Positions 54,935 to 64,000 of a stretch of 64,000 nt of DNA are shown piece after piece. Numbering within the stretch: the first letter of the stretch is position 1; the number at the start of each line of letters is the position of its first letter. The stretch comes from Chrysemys picta bellii (lineage: Eukaryota > Chordata > Testudines > Emydidae), in the NCBI RefSeq assembly GCF_011386835.1, contig NC_088800.1, forward strand, positions 55,767,439-55,831,438. The letters run 5' to 3'. The notes beneath the pieces were generated by a model. That model saw nothing but the letters and a program-made list of their open reading frames with translations, had not been told where the DNA came from and did no database searches. The translations under genes were made by a program, and so were the position numbers.

Positions 54935-57400
54935 AGCTAAATGCATTTTTTGCATCTGTCTTCACTGCAGAGTATGTGAGGGAGACTCCCACACCTGACC
55001 CATTCTTTTTAAGTAGCAAATCTCAGGAACTGTCCCAGATTGAGGAGTTAGTAGAGGAGGTTTTGGAACAACTGATTGAGTAAAAGAGTAATAAGTCACC
55101 AGGACCAGATGGTAGTCAGCCAAGAGTTCTGAAGGAACTCAAATATGAAATTGCAGAACTACTAACTGTGGTATGCAACCTGTCACTTAAATAGGCTCTG
55201 TAACAGATGACTGACAGATAGCTAACGTAACACCAATTTTTTTTAAAGGTTCCAGAGGCGATCCTGTGATTACAGACTAATAAGCCAAACAGTACCAGAT
55301 AATTTGTTTGTAAGAAAAGAATTACCAGACACATAGATGAACATGATATGTTGGGGAAGAGTCAATATGGCTTTTATAACGGGAAACCATGCTTCATCAG
55401 AATATTGTGTGACAAAGTTCCTCCTCTATCTTGGTGGGTCCTGCGCTTATTTGCGGATTTTCTTGCCTCAGAGATTCACCATGTGGGTTGGGGAACAGCC
55501 CAGAGACCTTCCCCTCTGGGAGAACCCACAGTCCAGGTCAATTGGGAGGTTTGGGGGGAACCCAGGCCCGCCCTCTACTCCGGGTTCCAGCCCAGGGCCC
55601 TGGGGACTGCAGCTGTCTATAGTGCTTCCTGTAACAGCTGCATGACAGCTACAACTCCCTGGGCTACTTCCCCATGGCCTCCTCCAAACACCTTCCCTAT
55701 TCTCACCACAGGACCTTCCTCCTGGTGTCTGATAACGCTTGTGCTCCTCAGTCCTCCAGCAGCACACCCTCTCACTCTCAGCTCCTTGCACCTCTTGTTC
55801 ACACTCCCACCACAAACTGAAGTGAGCTCCTTTTTTAAAACTCAGGTGCCCTGATTAGCCTGCCTTAATTGATTCTAAAAGCTTCTTCTTAATTGGCTCC
55901 AGGTGTCCTAATTAGCCTGCCTGCCTTAACTGGTTCTAGCAGGTTCCTGATTACTCTAGTGCAGCCCCTGCTCTGGTCACTCAGGGAACAGAAAACTACT
56001 CATCCAGTGACCAGTATATTTGCCCTCTACCAGACTCCTGTACCCCACTGGTCTGGGTCTGTCACAATTAGAATTCTTTGACGGGGTCAACAAACATTTG
56101 GACAAAGGTGATCCAGTCAATATAGTTGTACTTGGACTTTCACAGTCTTTGACAAGGTCCCTCACCAAAGGCTTTTAAGCAAAGAAGCAGTAAAGGGATG
56201 AGAGGGAAGGTCCTCTCAAGGATCAGTGACTGGTTAAAAGATACGAAGCAAAGGGTAGAAATAAATGGTCAGTTTTCACAATGGAGAGAGGTAAATAGTG
56301 GAATCTCCACAACAGTCTGTAGTGGGACCAGTGCTGTTTAACATACTTATAAATGATTTGGAAATGGGGGTAAACAGGGAAGTGGCAAAGTTTGCAGACA
56401 ATACAAAATTACTCAAGATAATGAAGTCTAAAACTGACTGTGCCAGCAGTTACAAATAGATCTCACAAAACTGGGTGACTGGGTAACACAGTGGCAGATA
56501 AAATTCAGTGTTGATAAATGCAAAATACTGTAATGCACATTGGAAAACATAATCTCTACTATACGTATCAAAATTAGCTGTTACCTCATAAAAAAGGGAT
56601 CTTGGAGTCATCATGGATAATTCTCTGAAAACATCTGCTCAGTGTGCAGCAGCAGGCAAAAAAAAGCAAACAGTGTTAGGAACCATTAGGAAATGGATAG
56701 ATAATAAGATAGAGAATATCCTCATCCTGCTATAGAAATCCATGGTTCAGCCACACCATTAAGCTTGCATGGAGTTCTGGTCACCCCATCTCAGAAATGA
56801 TAGAATTGGAAAAAGTACAGAGAAGGGCACAAAAAATTATTAGGGGTATGGAACAACTTCCATATGAGGAGAGATTAAAAAGCCTGGGACTGTTCATCTT
56901 AGAAAAGAGATGACTAAGGGCGGGATATGGTAGAGGTCTTATAGAATGTGAGGAGAAAATGAATAAGCAAGTGTTATTTACCCCTTCATATAACATAAGA
57001 ACCATAGGGTCACCCCATGAAATTAATAGGCAGAAGCTTTAAAGCAAACGTAAGAAAGTCCTCCTTCAAACAATGAACAGTGTACTTGTGGAACTCATTG
57101 CTAGAGGATGTTGTGAAGGCCAAAAATAAAACTGGGTTCAAAAAAGAATTAGATAAGTTCATGGAGGAGAGGTCCATCAATGCCCGTTAATCAAGATGGC
57201 CAGGGATGCAACCCAATGCTCTGGATGTCCTTAAGTCTCTGACTGCCATAATCTGGGACTGGACAATGGGATGGATCACTCAATAATTGCTCTGTTTTGT
57301 TCCTTCCCTTTGAAGCACCTGGCACTGTCCACTGTCAGAAGACAGGATACTGGACAAGATGGACCATTGGTCTGATCTACTATGGTCATTCTTATGTTCT
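54935..57400 (+). mobile_element. CR1 LINE, RT region to 3' end, head to head with the previous copy
   Basis: Sense-strand traces: NAFFASVFTAEYVRETP (54945), NKSPGPDGSQPRVLKELKYE (55090), MLGKSQYGFYNGK (55350), later AKFADNTKLLKI-like and [16 protein letters not shown] sequence, ending at the 3'UTR (TCTGATCTACTATGGTCATT). It is split by an LTR-like insert at 55407-56067 and has many stops. Confidence 0.9.
55407..56067 (+). mobile_element. LTR-like insertion in CR1, about 660 bp
   Basis: Starts TGTGACAAAGTTCCTCCTC and ends GGTCTGGGTCTGTCACA, with TGTGAC/GTCACA inverted tips. CR1 sequence flanks both sides. No clear target duplication was found (AATAT against ATTAG), so a solo LTR is likely but not proven. 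Several open frames inside are not genes. Confidence 0.65.
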
Positions 57401-57469
57401 TATTTCTGGGCCATTACCTTCCAATAAAACTGAAGGTGTTAGTCTATTTAAAAAATATTTCTAGTAGCA

Positions 57470-57502
57470 GAATCATAGAATCATAGAACCTCTGTCTTGA
57501 AA
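57470..57502 (-). mobile_element. CR1 3' tail remnant (AATCATAGAATCATAGAA)
   Basis: Two copies of the ATTCTATG terminal repeat in minus orientation, followed by a very short CR1 3' fragment. Confidence 0.5.
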
Positions 57503-57571
57503 GAAATCTCTCAGCACAATTTATCTGTGGACATAATGGAAGCTATATACATGCCCCTTTTGGGTTTAGTT

Positions 57572-58188
57572 CAGGGGTGGGCAAACTTTTTGGCCCGAGG
57601 ACCACATTTGGGTGGGGAAATTGTATGCAGGGCCATGAATGTAGGGCTGGGGCAAGGAGTGCGGGATGTGGAAGGGAGTGCGGGGTGTGGCGGGGAGTTC
57701 AGGGCAGGGGATTGGGGTGCGCCAGGGGGCTTAACACAGGGGGTTGGGGTGTGGGGTACAGGAGGAGTTTGGGGTGCCGACTCTGGCCCAGGGCCGCTTA
57801 CCTCAAGTGGCTCCGGAGTGGCAGCGGCACGTAGCAGGACTAAGGCAGGCTGCCTGCCTGACCTGGCCCTGCGCCTCTCCCAGAAGTGGCCGGCATGTCT
57901 GGCAGTGGCTCCTTGGGGCGGGGCAGGTGGCTCTGCTGCACGCTGCCCTCACCTGCAGGTACCACCCCCGAAGTTCCCATTGGCCGCGGTTCCCTGTTCC
58001 TGGGCCCCCCACCCCCCTCAGGAGCCACAGGGACATGGTGCTGGCCGCTTCCAGGAGCGACGCAGGACCGGGGCAGGTAGGGAGTCTGACTTAGCCCCGG
58101 TGTGCCACGGGGCTGGCAATCCCACGGGCCAGATTGAAAACCCTGATGGGCTGGATCCGGTCCGCGGGCCGTAGTTTGCCCTCCCCTG
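57572..58188. mobile_element. hAT-type MITE, 617 bp, exact 8-bp duplication
   Basis: The ends CAGGGGTGGGCAAACTTTTT and GTAGTTTGCCCTCCCCTG are inverted repeats; GTTTAGTT flanks both sides exactly (57564-57571, 58189-58196). The 225-codon frame spanning it is a GC artefact. Confidence 0.9.
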
Positions 58189-58196
58189 GTTTAGTT

Positions 58197-58750
58197 GCTT
58201 TCAGGTCCTGTGTTTTTCCATTGAGCAAGACTAGCATGAAAAGAGTGCTGCCTCCCTGTTAAGTGTCATCTTCACCAAGCCCTTGGCTTCACCAGGAGAA
58301 AAGGTGTCAGCCCATATATTTTAAGATCCTAATGTGGACAAGCCAAGTTGTAGTTTTAACATGTTAGCTGGTCAAAGTAAACCCTGGTCTTGCTCAATGA
58401 CAAAATTTAGGACACATGTTAACATCCCTGTGTAGACAAGGCAATTCTGCTTCAATATGGTACATTACAAAATGTAGAAAAAGCTCTCATGACTACTCCA
58501 GAATGTCACTCAGCCAGGGTCTAAATTTCTGGTAACGCTGAGCCAGTCATTCTCCCTTACAGAAGTGCCCTGAATGTATTGGGTGCTGGTACAGAGGTAT
58601 ATAAAGAGCCAGGCTCTGCCCCAAAGAGGTGTGGGGGGGGGGGGGTTGTTTTTGTTTGTTTGGTTGTTTTGTTTTGTTTTTAATAAAAGGGTGGAGAAAT
58701 GGCAATAATATACGAACACAGTATTACTAATTTTGTAACTGCCCCACTAC
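58197..58750. other. FAM234A intron 4 segment, possible half MITE
   Basis: A TAACATCCCTGTGTAGACAA end near 58,420-58,440 resembles GTCTACAC-type MITE termini. A G14 and (TTTG)n tract lies at 58,630-58,685. Nothing else recognised. Confidence 0.35.
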
Positions 58751-58758
58751 CTGCCAAT

Positions 58759-59000
58759 CAGGACTGGCTCCAGGATTTTTGCCGCCCCAAGTGGCGGAAA
58801 AAAAAAAAAAGAAAAAAAAAGCCACGTTTGCAATTGCGATCGGCGGCAGCTCCACCACGCCGCTTTCCTCTTTGGCAGGAATTTGGTGGCAGGTGCTTCC
58901 TTCCGAGAGGGACCCGCCACCGAACAGCCCGACGTGCCGCCCCTTCCCCTTGGCCGCCCCAAGCACCTGCTTGCTGGGCTGGTGCCTGGAGCTGGCCCTG
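58759..59000. mobile_element. hAT-type MITE, 242 bp, exact 8-bp duplication
   Basis: The ends CAGGACTGGCTCCAGG and CCTGGAGCTGGCCCTG are inverted repeats; CTGCCAAT flanks both sides exactly (58751-58758, 59001-59008). It contains an A-rich tract at 58,799-58,819. Confidence 0.9.
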
Positions 59001-59064
59001 CTGCCAATATTAACTGGTTGATTTCAGATTCCCACAGTTCTGCTGACCACGCCAGATGCACATA

Positions 59065-59200
59065 GGTGCTGGATCTAGGGGTGATGGGAGGTGCTGTTGC
59101 ACCCCCTGTCTTAAAATGATTCCCATCATATACAAGGTTTACAGTTTGGTCCACCGGCTCTCAGCACCCACACTGTAAAAATTGTTCCAGCACCCCTGTA
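59065..59200. mobile_element. Short MITE (ATAGGTGCTGGA / CCAGCACCCCTG ends)
   Basis: ATAGGTGCTGGATCTAGGGG and TGTTCCAGCACCCCTG are imperfect inverted ends with CTCTCAGCACCCAC inside. The flanking sequence AGATG is shared, but the full octamers match poorly. Confidence 0.5.
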
Positions 59201-59261
59201 GATGGCTGCATGGCAGTGCCTACTTGTAAGTCGTTTGATGCTCTGTCCTGATACCATACAG

Positions 59262-59482
59262 CAGGGGTCCCCAGCGCGGTGTCCGCGGGCGCCATGGTGC
59301 CCGCCGGGGCGTCTAAGTGCGCCCGTGTACTGGCCGGCAGATGAGCACCCACCGGCAGCATTGGTGACGCCTATTGACGTTGCCGCTTGATGGCGGCAGT
59401 TCGGCGGATGCTCGTCCGCCGCCACGGTCCTCCGTGGCTCGTCGTCTGGCACCTGCCAGACAAAAAAGGTTGGGGACCACTG
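59262..59482. mobile_element. hAT-type MITE, 221 bp
   Basis: The ends CAGGGGTCCCCAGC and GGTTGGGGACCACTG are inverted repeats; CCATACAG (59254-59261) and CCATATAG (59483-59490) match 7/8. Confidence 0.85.
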
Positions 59483-59490
59483 CCATATAG

Positions 59491-60900
59491 TGAGCACTTC
59501 TCCACACCAGGCCTTTGGTGCAACAGAAATCTTCAGCTTCTTCTTTGTGGAGCATATCAAGCTCGCAGTTCATTTCATGGGTAGCCCATATAAGATATCT
59601 TTCGGCACAGGGCAGTGCTTGCCTTCCAAACATCATCACCTTATCAGGGGCCTAGAAGTCAAAGAAATAAACAGCTCCTTCCCAATAATCCCTTTACAAA
59701 TCGGTGATCCTAGAGAGCCACCAAAGGCCAGGGGTAGCTTAACCTAGGAGTAAAATCCAGGAGAGCATTTGGCAAGGTTTTTTTTCCCCCCGAGAGTCCT
59801 GCTCATACGGTTTAACAAAGGTCCTAACCCCCCCAGGTATCCTTGTTCTAAGGTATTTGCCTTGGGAGTCCTACATCCTGAAAGGAGAGTCTCACATTTC
59901 ATCCTCATCTGGTTGTTTTCAAATCGGTGGCGAGACTCAGCTCTCACCACCTCAAAGATCTAGTCTCTCAATTCTTTCGCAGACAGAATAGTATGTTCTG
60001 TTGTAGATTTCCTGCATATGCATATATCATTTTCCATCTGTTTTTCATTGCCTTCCACTTGCCTTAACTCTGAAAACCCTAAGGAAGTGCAGTTGTACTC
60101 TAGGTCTCTGGACACCATTGAAATTCTCCCTCAACTGAGCAGAAGACTGGCGGTAATTGGATTCTGTGCTCATCCTTAATGAGGATCAATATAAGGGCAT
60201 GAAAGCACCAACGTTCCCTTGTGTTGGATTAAAATGGCCATTGCTCAAGCCTGTGTCTGTGCTAAATCAGATTCCATTTTGAGGCATTGGGACACATTCC
60301 TCCAACTTCACCTCACTGCCTACCCAGAAAAGAATAAAACCACCTGCAATTAAATATGTGATGCATCAGCCTGGCCTTCCCTTCATAGCCTCAGGCAACT
60401 TTGGAGTCAGGGTATCACTAGCTACAACTTATATTCTCTCCTGCCCTTGTATGTTTGCTTGTTATCTGTGGGGGTAAAATTCTCCGCTACCCTCTGCTCC
60501 ACAGAGGAACCCTCCCATTCCAAATCTGTTGTGATAGTAACAAATTGTAATGTTGTGGTCAAGGCTTTGGAAACGTTCTACTGAGGTCATGGGCTGCAGC
60601 CTGCTCTGCATTACTGCAGACAGCACAAAGTATCCTTGTTATTCAGCACTGATGCCCTTATGACAGCGAGCCAGTGATTACCCAGCACTCTTGGAAGGGT
60701 AAAATTCCTTTCAGTCTGGAACTGCATGTGTGTGGCGGTTGAATTGTATTTGGAAAATTTAAGCAAAGCCCTTTTAGCTTTTTCTGAGCTGGTAAAATGG
60801 GATGATAACACAAAATCAAAATATCACTGCTTGCATTTACACAAAAACAATTGGCAAAGGAGTGATCAGACAGGCTGTGTGTCCATTCCTCAGATACGGG
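59491..60900. other. FAM234A intron 4, nothing recognised
   Basis: No exon or repeat recognised; the open frames are short and featureless. Confidence 0.4.
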
Positions 60901-61215
60901 AGAATCATGGATTCCAAGGTCAGAAGAGACCGCTGTGATCATCTACTCTGGCCTCCTGCATATTGTAGGCCAGAGAACTTCCCACAATCATTCCCAGAGC
61001 AGATCTTTTAGAAAAACATCCAGTCTTGATTTAAAAATTGTCTGATGGGGAATCTACCACGACCCTTGGTAAATTGGTTAAGATGCTGACAGAGGCTTCG
61101 TTATTTTAAAAGTTGTTGGGCACGTACAGTTTATATCTTCAGTTGTGATTGTGTGTCCCCTAACATCCAGTTTGGCAGATCTGCTTCTGTGCAGAAGCAA
61201 AGATATCAGTAAGAA
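60901..61215 (-). mobile_element. CR1 LINE 3' end (second subfamily)
   Basis: AATCATGGATTCCAAGGTCA is the complement of the CR1 3' terminus; ACATCCAGTCTTGATTTAAA and TGGTAAATTGGTTAA follow. More diverged than the other copies. Confidence 0.7.
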
Positions 61216-61242
61216 ATTTCTGAAGACTACTTTAATTTAATT

Positions 61243-61493
61243 TGATAAGTTCATGGAGGATTCGATAAGTTCACGGAGGACAGGTCTATCAATAGCTATT
61301 AGCTGGGATGGGCAGGGATGGTGTCCCTAGCCTCTGTTTGCCAGAAGCTGGGAATGGGCAACAGGGGATGCTCACTTGACGGTTACATGTTCTGTTCATT
61401 CCCTCTGGGGCATCTGGCATTGGCTGCTGTCGGAAGACAGGACTCTGGGCTAGACGAACCTTTGGTCTGACACAGTATGGCCGCTCTTATGTT
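61243..61493 (+). mobile_element. CR1 LINE 3' end
   Basis: GATAAGTTCATGGAGGATTC through CCTTTGGTCTGACACAGTAT. A short tandem duplication of the GATAAGTTCAYGGAGGA segment occurs at 61,243-61,281. Confidence 0.88.
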
Positions 61494-62210
61494 TAATTCA
61501 TTTAAATCTAGACTTCTATGTAGTGTCTTAGGAGTCTGATTAAAAGTCACACAGGATCTTACCCTCAGTAGATCACATCAAATTTACAGGTCATGAAAAG
61601 CATGCCAGTTACCTGCTTTGGGCTGGTGTTAGCTGTTCTCAGCAGGCATCAGTCCCCTGTAGAGGTGAGGTTCCCCCAGATCCCCTGTGTCTCTGGAGTT
61701 CAGCTGTGGCATACTGTAATGTGCTCATGCATCCATTTGGAGTTTGCTCAGAAGTAGCTTCAGAGTATCAAAGAAAAATCTTTCTCCTAGAGCAGACTCC
61801 ACAAAAATACTTGCGATCCAGTCCCAGCCAATGCATACACTTTTTTGTTCGTTGTTTAGAATTAGGAAAGATGTCTTAATGCCAGCTGTATTTTAGGCCC
61901 TTTCCATTCAGGCTCCCCAGCTGAAAGCTAGGTTTGAGCTTCATCTATGAATAAAACCCATGAACATTTGAATTTATAATTGAAATGCGAAGAAGACCCG
62001 TAACTACTAAGTGCCAGATCTGACACCTCAGTGTGCAGGGCTAGGTGGTGATGCAGGATGGGCTATCAGGCTGTGGGGTATATCAGAGAACAATAACAGT
62101 AACGACAAATTGTTCCTTAGTCCTACAGAGCCACTAAACAATATTCTGAGCAAATGTTTTGCATATTTTGAGCAAATGTTTCTCATAACAGGAATAATTG
62201 TGTGTTTCAG
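61494..62210. other. FAM234A intron 4 end, nothing recognised
   Basis: Unremarkable up to the acceptor at 62210. Confidence 0.4.
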
Positions 62211-62341
62211 GGGAAGTTCGATGGAGGCAGTTTAACAGTTTTGGAGCTAATTATACCGTGGTGACTCCCTTGTTAAAGATACCAGATGTGGATGGGGACG
62301 GTGTTCAGGATGTGATGATCTTTACCACTGCAGGAGATGAG
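62211..62341 (+). CDS. FAM234A: FAM234A coding exon 5
   Basis: Acceptor GTTTCAG, donor GTACAT. It joins exon 4 in frame to give TGEVRWRQFNSFGANYTVV, then TPLLKIPDVDGDGVQDV and MIFTTAGDE (residues 191-234). DVDGDGVQD at about 216-224 is a textbook FG-GAP/EF-like Ca-binding loop. The stretch is too short to stand out as a long open frame and was found by splice-site and homology reading. The exact donor could be one base earlier. Confidence 0.88.
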
Positions 62342-63025
62342 GTACATACATCATCACTTTGAACCATGATAGACCCTTTGCACATACTGCTAGGAGTGAC
62401 AGGAGTTTTGCTTACTATACCGTTCTAAAGCAGGAAGTACCCCATTGGGGCCCCTGTGAGACCAGCATGTTTCAGTAGGGCAGGTCCCATTGCCCTTCCC
62501 CACCCAGAAGGGACATGGTCTTGCTGCTTTTAGCTCAATAAAGTTTTACCGCTCCCTCAAATGAATAGAAATATTTCACTGATTTAAAAATATAAATCCC
62601 AATGAAAACCGTACTTTGGTGTAAATATTCCCCTGCTGAGTTTGCAGCCCAGCCATGGTACCTTCCCCTCTAGTGTGTGAGCCACAGTGTGCAACTGACG
62701 GTGAACAAGAGTGCAATTGCCTGGCCTGTTCCGTTTGCCCAGGCTGAGAGAAATGCAAACAGCACCAGGAAATCAGGTTCTGAAGTGTCCTGCTTGAGTC
62801 CTGTAAAGCACAGTTGAGAAGGTAAGAGGAGGACTGTGGAACATTAAATCAAGTGCCTTCTGCTCTTCTTTCTGGCCAAACGGATGTTTGAGATCAGCTG
62901 GCATTGTTCAGAAAGAGTAAAGCTGGTGTCCTAGACATCCCCCCTCAATAAACCAGTGAGGTGAGACCTAGCCAGTCACTCTGTTGCTGTGGGTAAGACA
63001 GGTGTCCTGTAAAGCTAAATTTCCC
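62342..63025. other. FAM234A intron 5 start, nothing recognised
   Basis: No further exon before the next repeat. Confidence 0.4.
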
Positions 63026-63067
63026 TGTTACAGTAACTCCTCACTTAAAGTCGTCTTGTTTAACATT

Positions 63068-63276
63068 AACAGAGGGTCCTGTGGCACCTTTAAGACTAAC
63101 AGAAGTATTGGGAGCATAAGCTTTCGTGGGTAAGAACCTCACTTCTTCAGATGCAAGAAGTGAGGTTCTTACCCACGAAAGCTTATGCTCCCAATACTTC
63201 TGTTAGTCTTAAAGGTGCCACAGGACCCTCTGTTGCTTTTTTCAGATTCAGACTAAGACGGCTACCCCTCTGATAC
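63068..63276 (+). mobile_element. Small fold-back PLE insertion with perfect 80-bp arms
   Basis: Bounded by an exact 12-bp duplication TTGTTTAACATT (63056-63067, 63277-63288). Arms 63068-63147 and 63155-63234 are perfectly complementary over 80 bp around a 7-nt spacer (CAGATGC). The 42-nt tail with GACTAAGACGGCTACCCC is on the right only. Confidence 0.93.
63112..63150 (-). ncRNA. Hammerhead-ribozyme-like core, left arm of small PLE
   Basis: On the minus strand: CTGAAGA, stem-loop GTGAGG-TTCT-TACCCAC (imperfect), GAAA, AGC-TTAT-GCT, C. The right arm has lost the CTG of the core at the fold, so only the minus-strand copy has the full core. Confidence 0.5.
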
Positions 63277-63876
63277 TTGTTTAACATTGTTTTGTTGCTG
63301 ATCAATTAGGGAACATTCTCATTAAACATTCCCTGTTGCAGCTAGCTGGTGGGGGCTTGGAACCAGGGTGGACCGGCAGCCCCCTATCAGCTCTCCCTAT
63401 CCACTCCCCGCTCCTCAAAGTTCCCTGTGCAGCAGCTGCCCAGCAGGCTAGCAATTGCAGCTGTCCCTCCCCCCACTGCCATGTGCTGCTCCTGCCCTCT
63501 GCGGGGGGGAGAAAGGGGAGGAGAAGAAAGGGGGTGGGCTAATGTCAAGGTGTTCCCCTGCTCCTATACTCCGCTTACCCCTTCTTCTCCATATAGAGCA
63601 GGGTGGGAACAGGGAGGGAGAGAGACGGAGAGAGGCTGGGGCAGCAGCAGCTGTCTCAACTTCCTGATCCACTTAAAAAGACTTAAGAGTGGGTCAGCTT
63701 ACTTAAAGGGTCAGTGTGCATTTTTCTCTCTCCCACACACAAGGTGTGTCTCTCTCTCTTTCTGCTGTGCTATCTCCCCTCCCTCCATTCCTGCTGCCTT
63801 GTAGAGTGAGAGGCTACATTAACAACAATGTGTTAACCCTTGAGGACTCAGCCCAGTGCTAGTTCATCATTTAGCA

Positions 63877-64000
63877 CAGGAGTTCTCAAACTGGGGGTCG
63901 GGACCCCTCAGGGGGTCGCGAGGTTATTACATGGGGGGTCGCGAGCTGTCAGCCTCCACCCCAAATCCTGCTTTGCCTCCAGCATTTATAATGGTGTTAA
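63877..64000. mobile_element. hAT-type MITE, cut by window end
   Basis: The left end CAGGAGTTCTCAAACTGGGG resembles other hAT MITE tips here (compare 22360). The preceding octamer ATTTAGCA is the predicted duplication. The right end lies beyond base 64000. Confidence 0.65.

Larger units (their letters stand above)
63031..63876. mobile_element. Long non-autonomous element (CAGTAACTCCTCACTTAAAG end)
   Basis: The left terminus CAGTAACTCCTCACTTAAAG begins an element rich in GC and (TC)n, running through TTAACAACAATGTGTTAACC to the next insertion. It hosts the PLE palindrome near its left end. The right terminus is outside the window or lost. Confidence 0.5.
17950..64000 (+). other. FAM234A: FAM234A (ITFG3) gene, 5' portion
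   Basis: FAM234A (ITFG3) is a single-pass type II membrane protein with an extracellular beta-propeller-like region of FG-GAP/integrin-alpha-like repeats; its molecular role is poorly known. Exons at 47255-47560, 49064-49180, 49586-49774 and 62211-62341 join in frame to give residues 1-234 of a family about 550 residues long. Markers are DLEAEIHPLKNE at the N-terminus, the membrane segment AAFFLSLFLCLIVVF, GSTLWERPV, and the acidic DVDGDGVQD loop. The gene leaves the window after exon 5. Intron 1 and intron 4 are the main landing sites for mobile elements here. Identity rests on recalled human protein sequence. Confidence 0.9.

Noticed and set aside
57497..58174. 225-codon plus frame
   Set aside because: Almost entirely within the MITE 57572-58188; GC-rich artefact.

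Overview
This is a vertebrate nuclear genomic window, most likely from a cryptodire turtle. The evidence is two vertebrate protein-coding genes with GT-AG introns, many CR1 LINE copies on both strands, a tRNA-derived SINE with a CR1-like ATTCTATG tail, hAT- and Harbinger-like MITEs, an L1-type LINE, LTR fragments and Penelope-like elements (PLEs). The species call is inference. No bacterial operon, CRISPR array or rRNA was seen.

Genes: bases 1-11,950 hold the 3' part of LUC7L on the + strand (U1 snRNP-associated splicing factor). Four exons encode its RS-rich C-terminal 143 residues, followed by a 3'UTR with overlapping AATAAA signals. After about 6 kb of intergenic DNA, a GC-rich promoter and non-coding first exon near 17.7-18.03 kb start FAM234A (ITFG3), also on +. 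Its first coding exon is at 47.3 kb, and further exons are at 49.1, 49.6 and 62.2 kb. The gene continues past the right edge. LUC7L-FAM234A adjacency matches the region next to alpha-globin in mammals, but the two genes are co-directional here, whereas I recall them as divergent in human.

Mobile DNA: FAM234A intron 1 (about 29 kb) and intron 4 (about 12 kb) are packed with nested elements. These include a degraded minus-strand L1-type LINE (about 26-32.6 kb) carrying several younger insertions; a 4.07 kb fold-back PLE (37,137-41,208) with 12-bp target-site duplications (TSDs) and a long RT plus GIY-YIG reading frame; two small fold-back PLE copies (45.8 and 63.07 kb) with 13- and 12-bp TSDs; a CR1 split by an LTR with an exact 5-bp TSD (51,257-52,398); and head-to-head CR1s (52.6-57.4 kb) with a second LTR-like insert. 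At least eight hAT-type MITEs have 7/8 or 8/8 target duplications.

The most interesting signal is the PLE set. All three insertions whose ends can be defined are palindromic, with the inverted arm starting at the same T-rich tract shortly before the 3' end. Their 3' region carries a hammerhead-ribozyme-like core.
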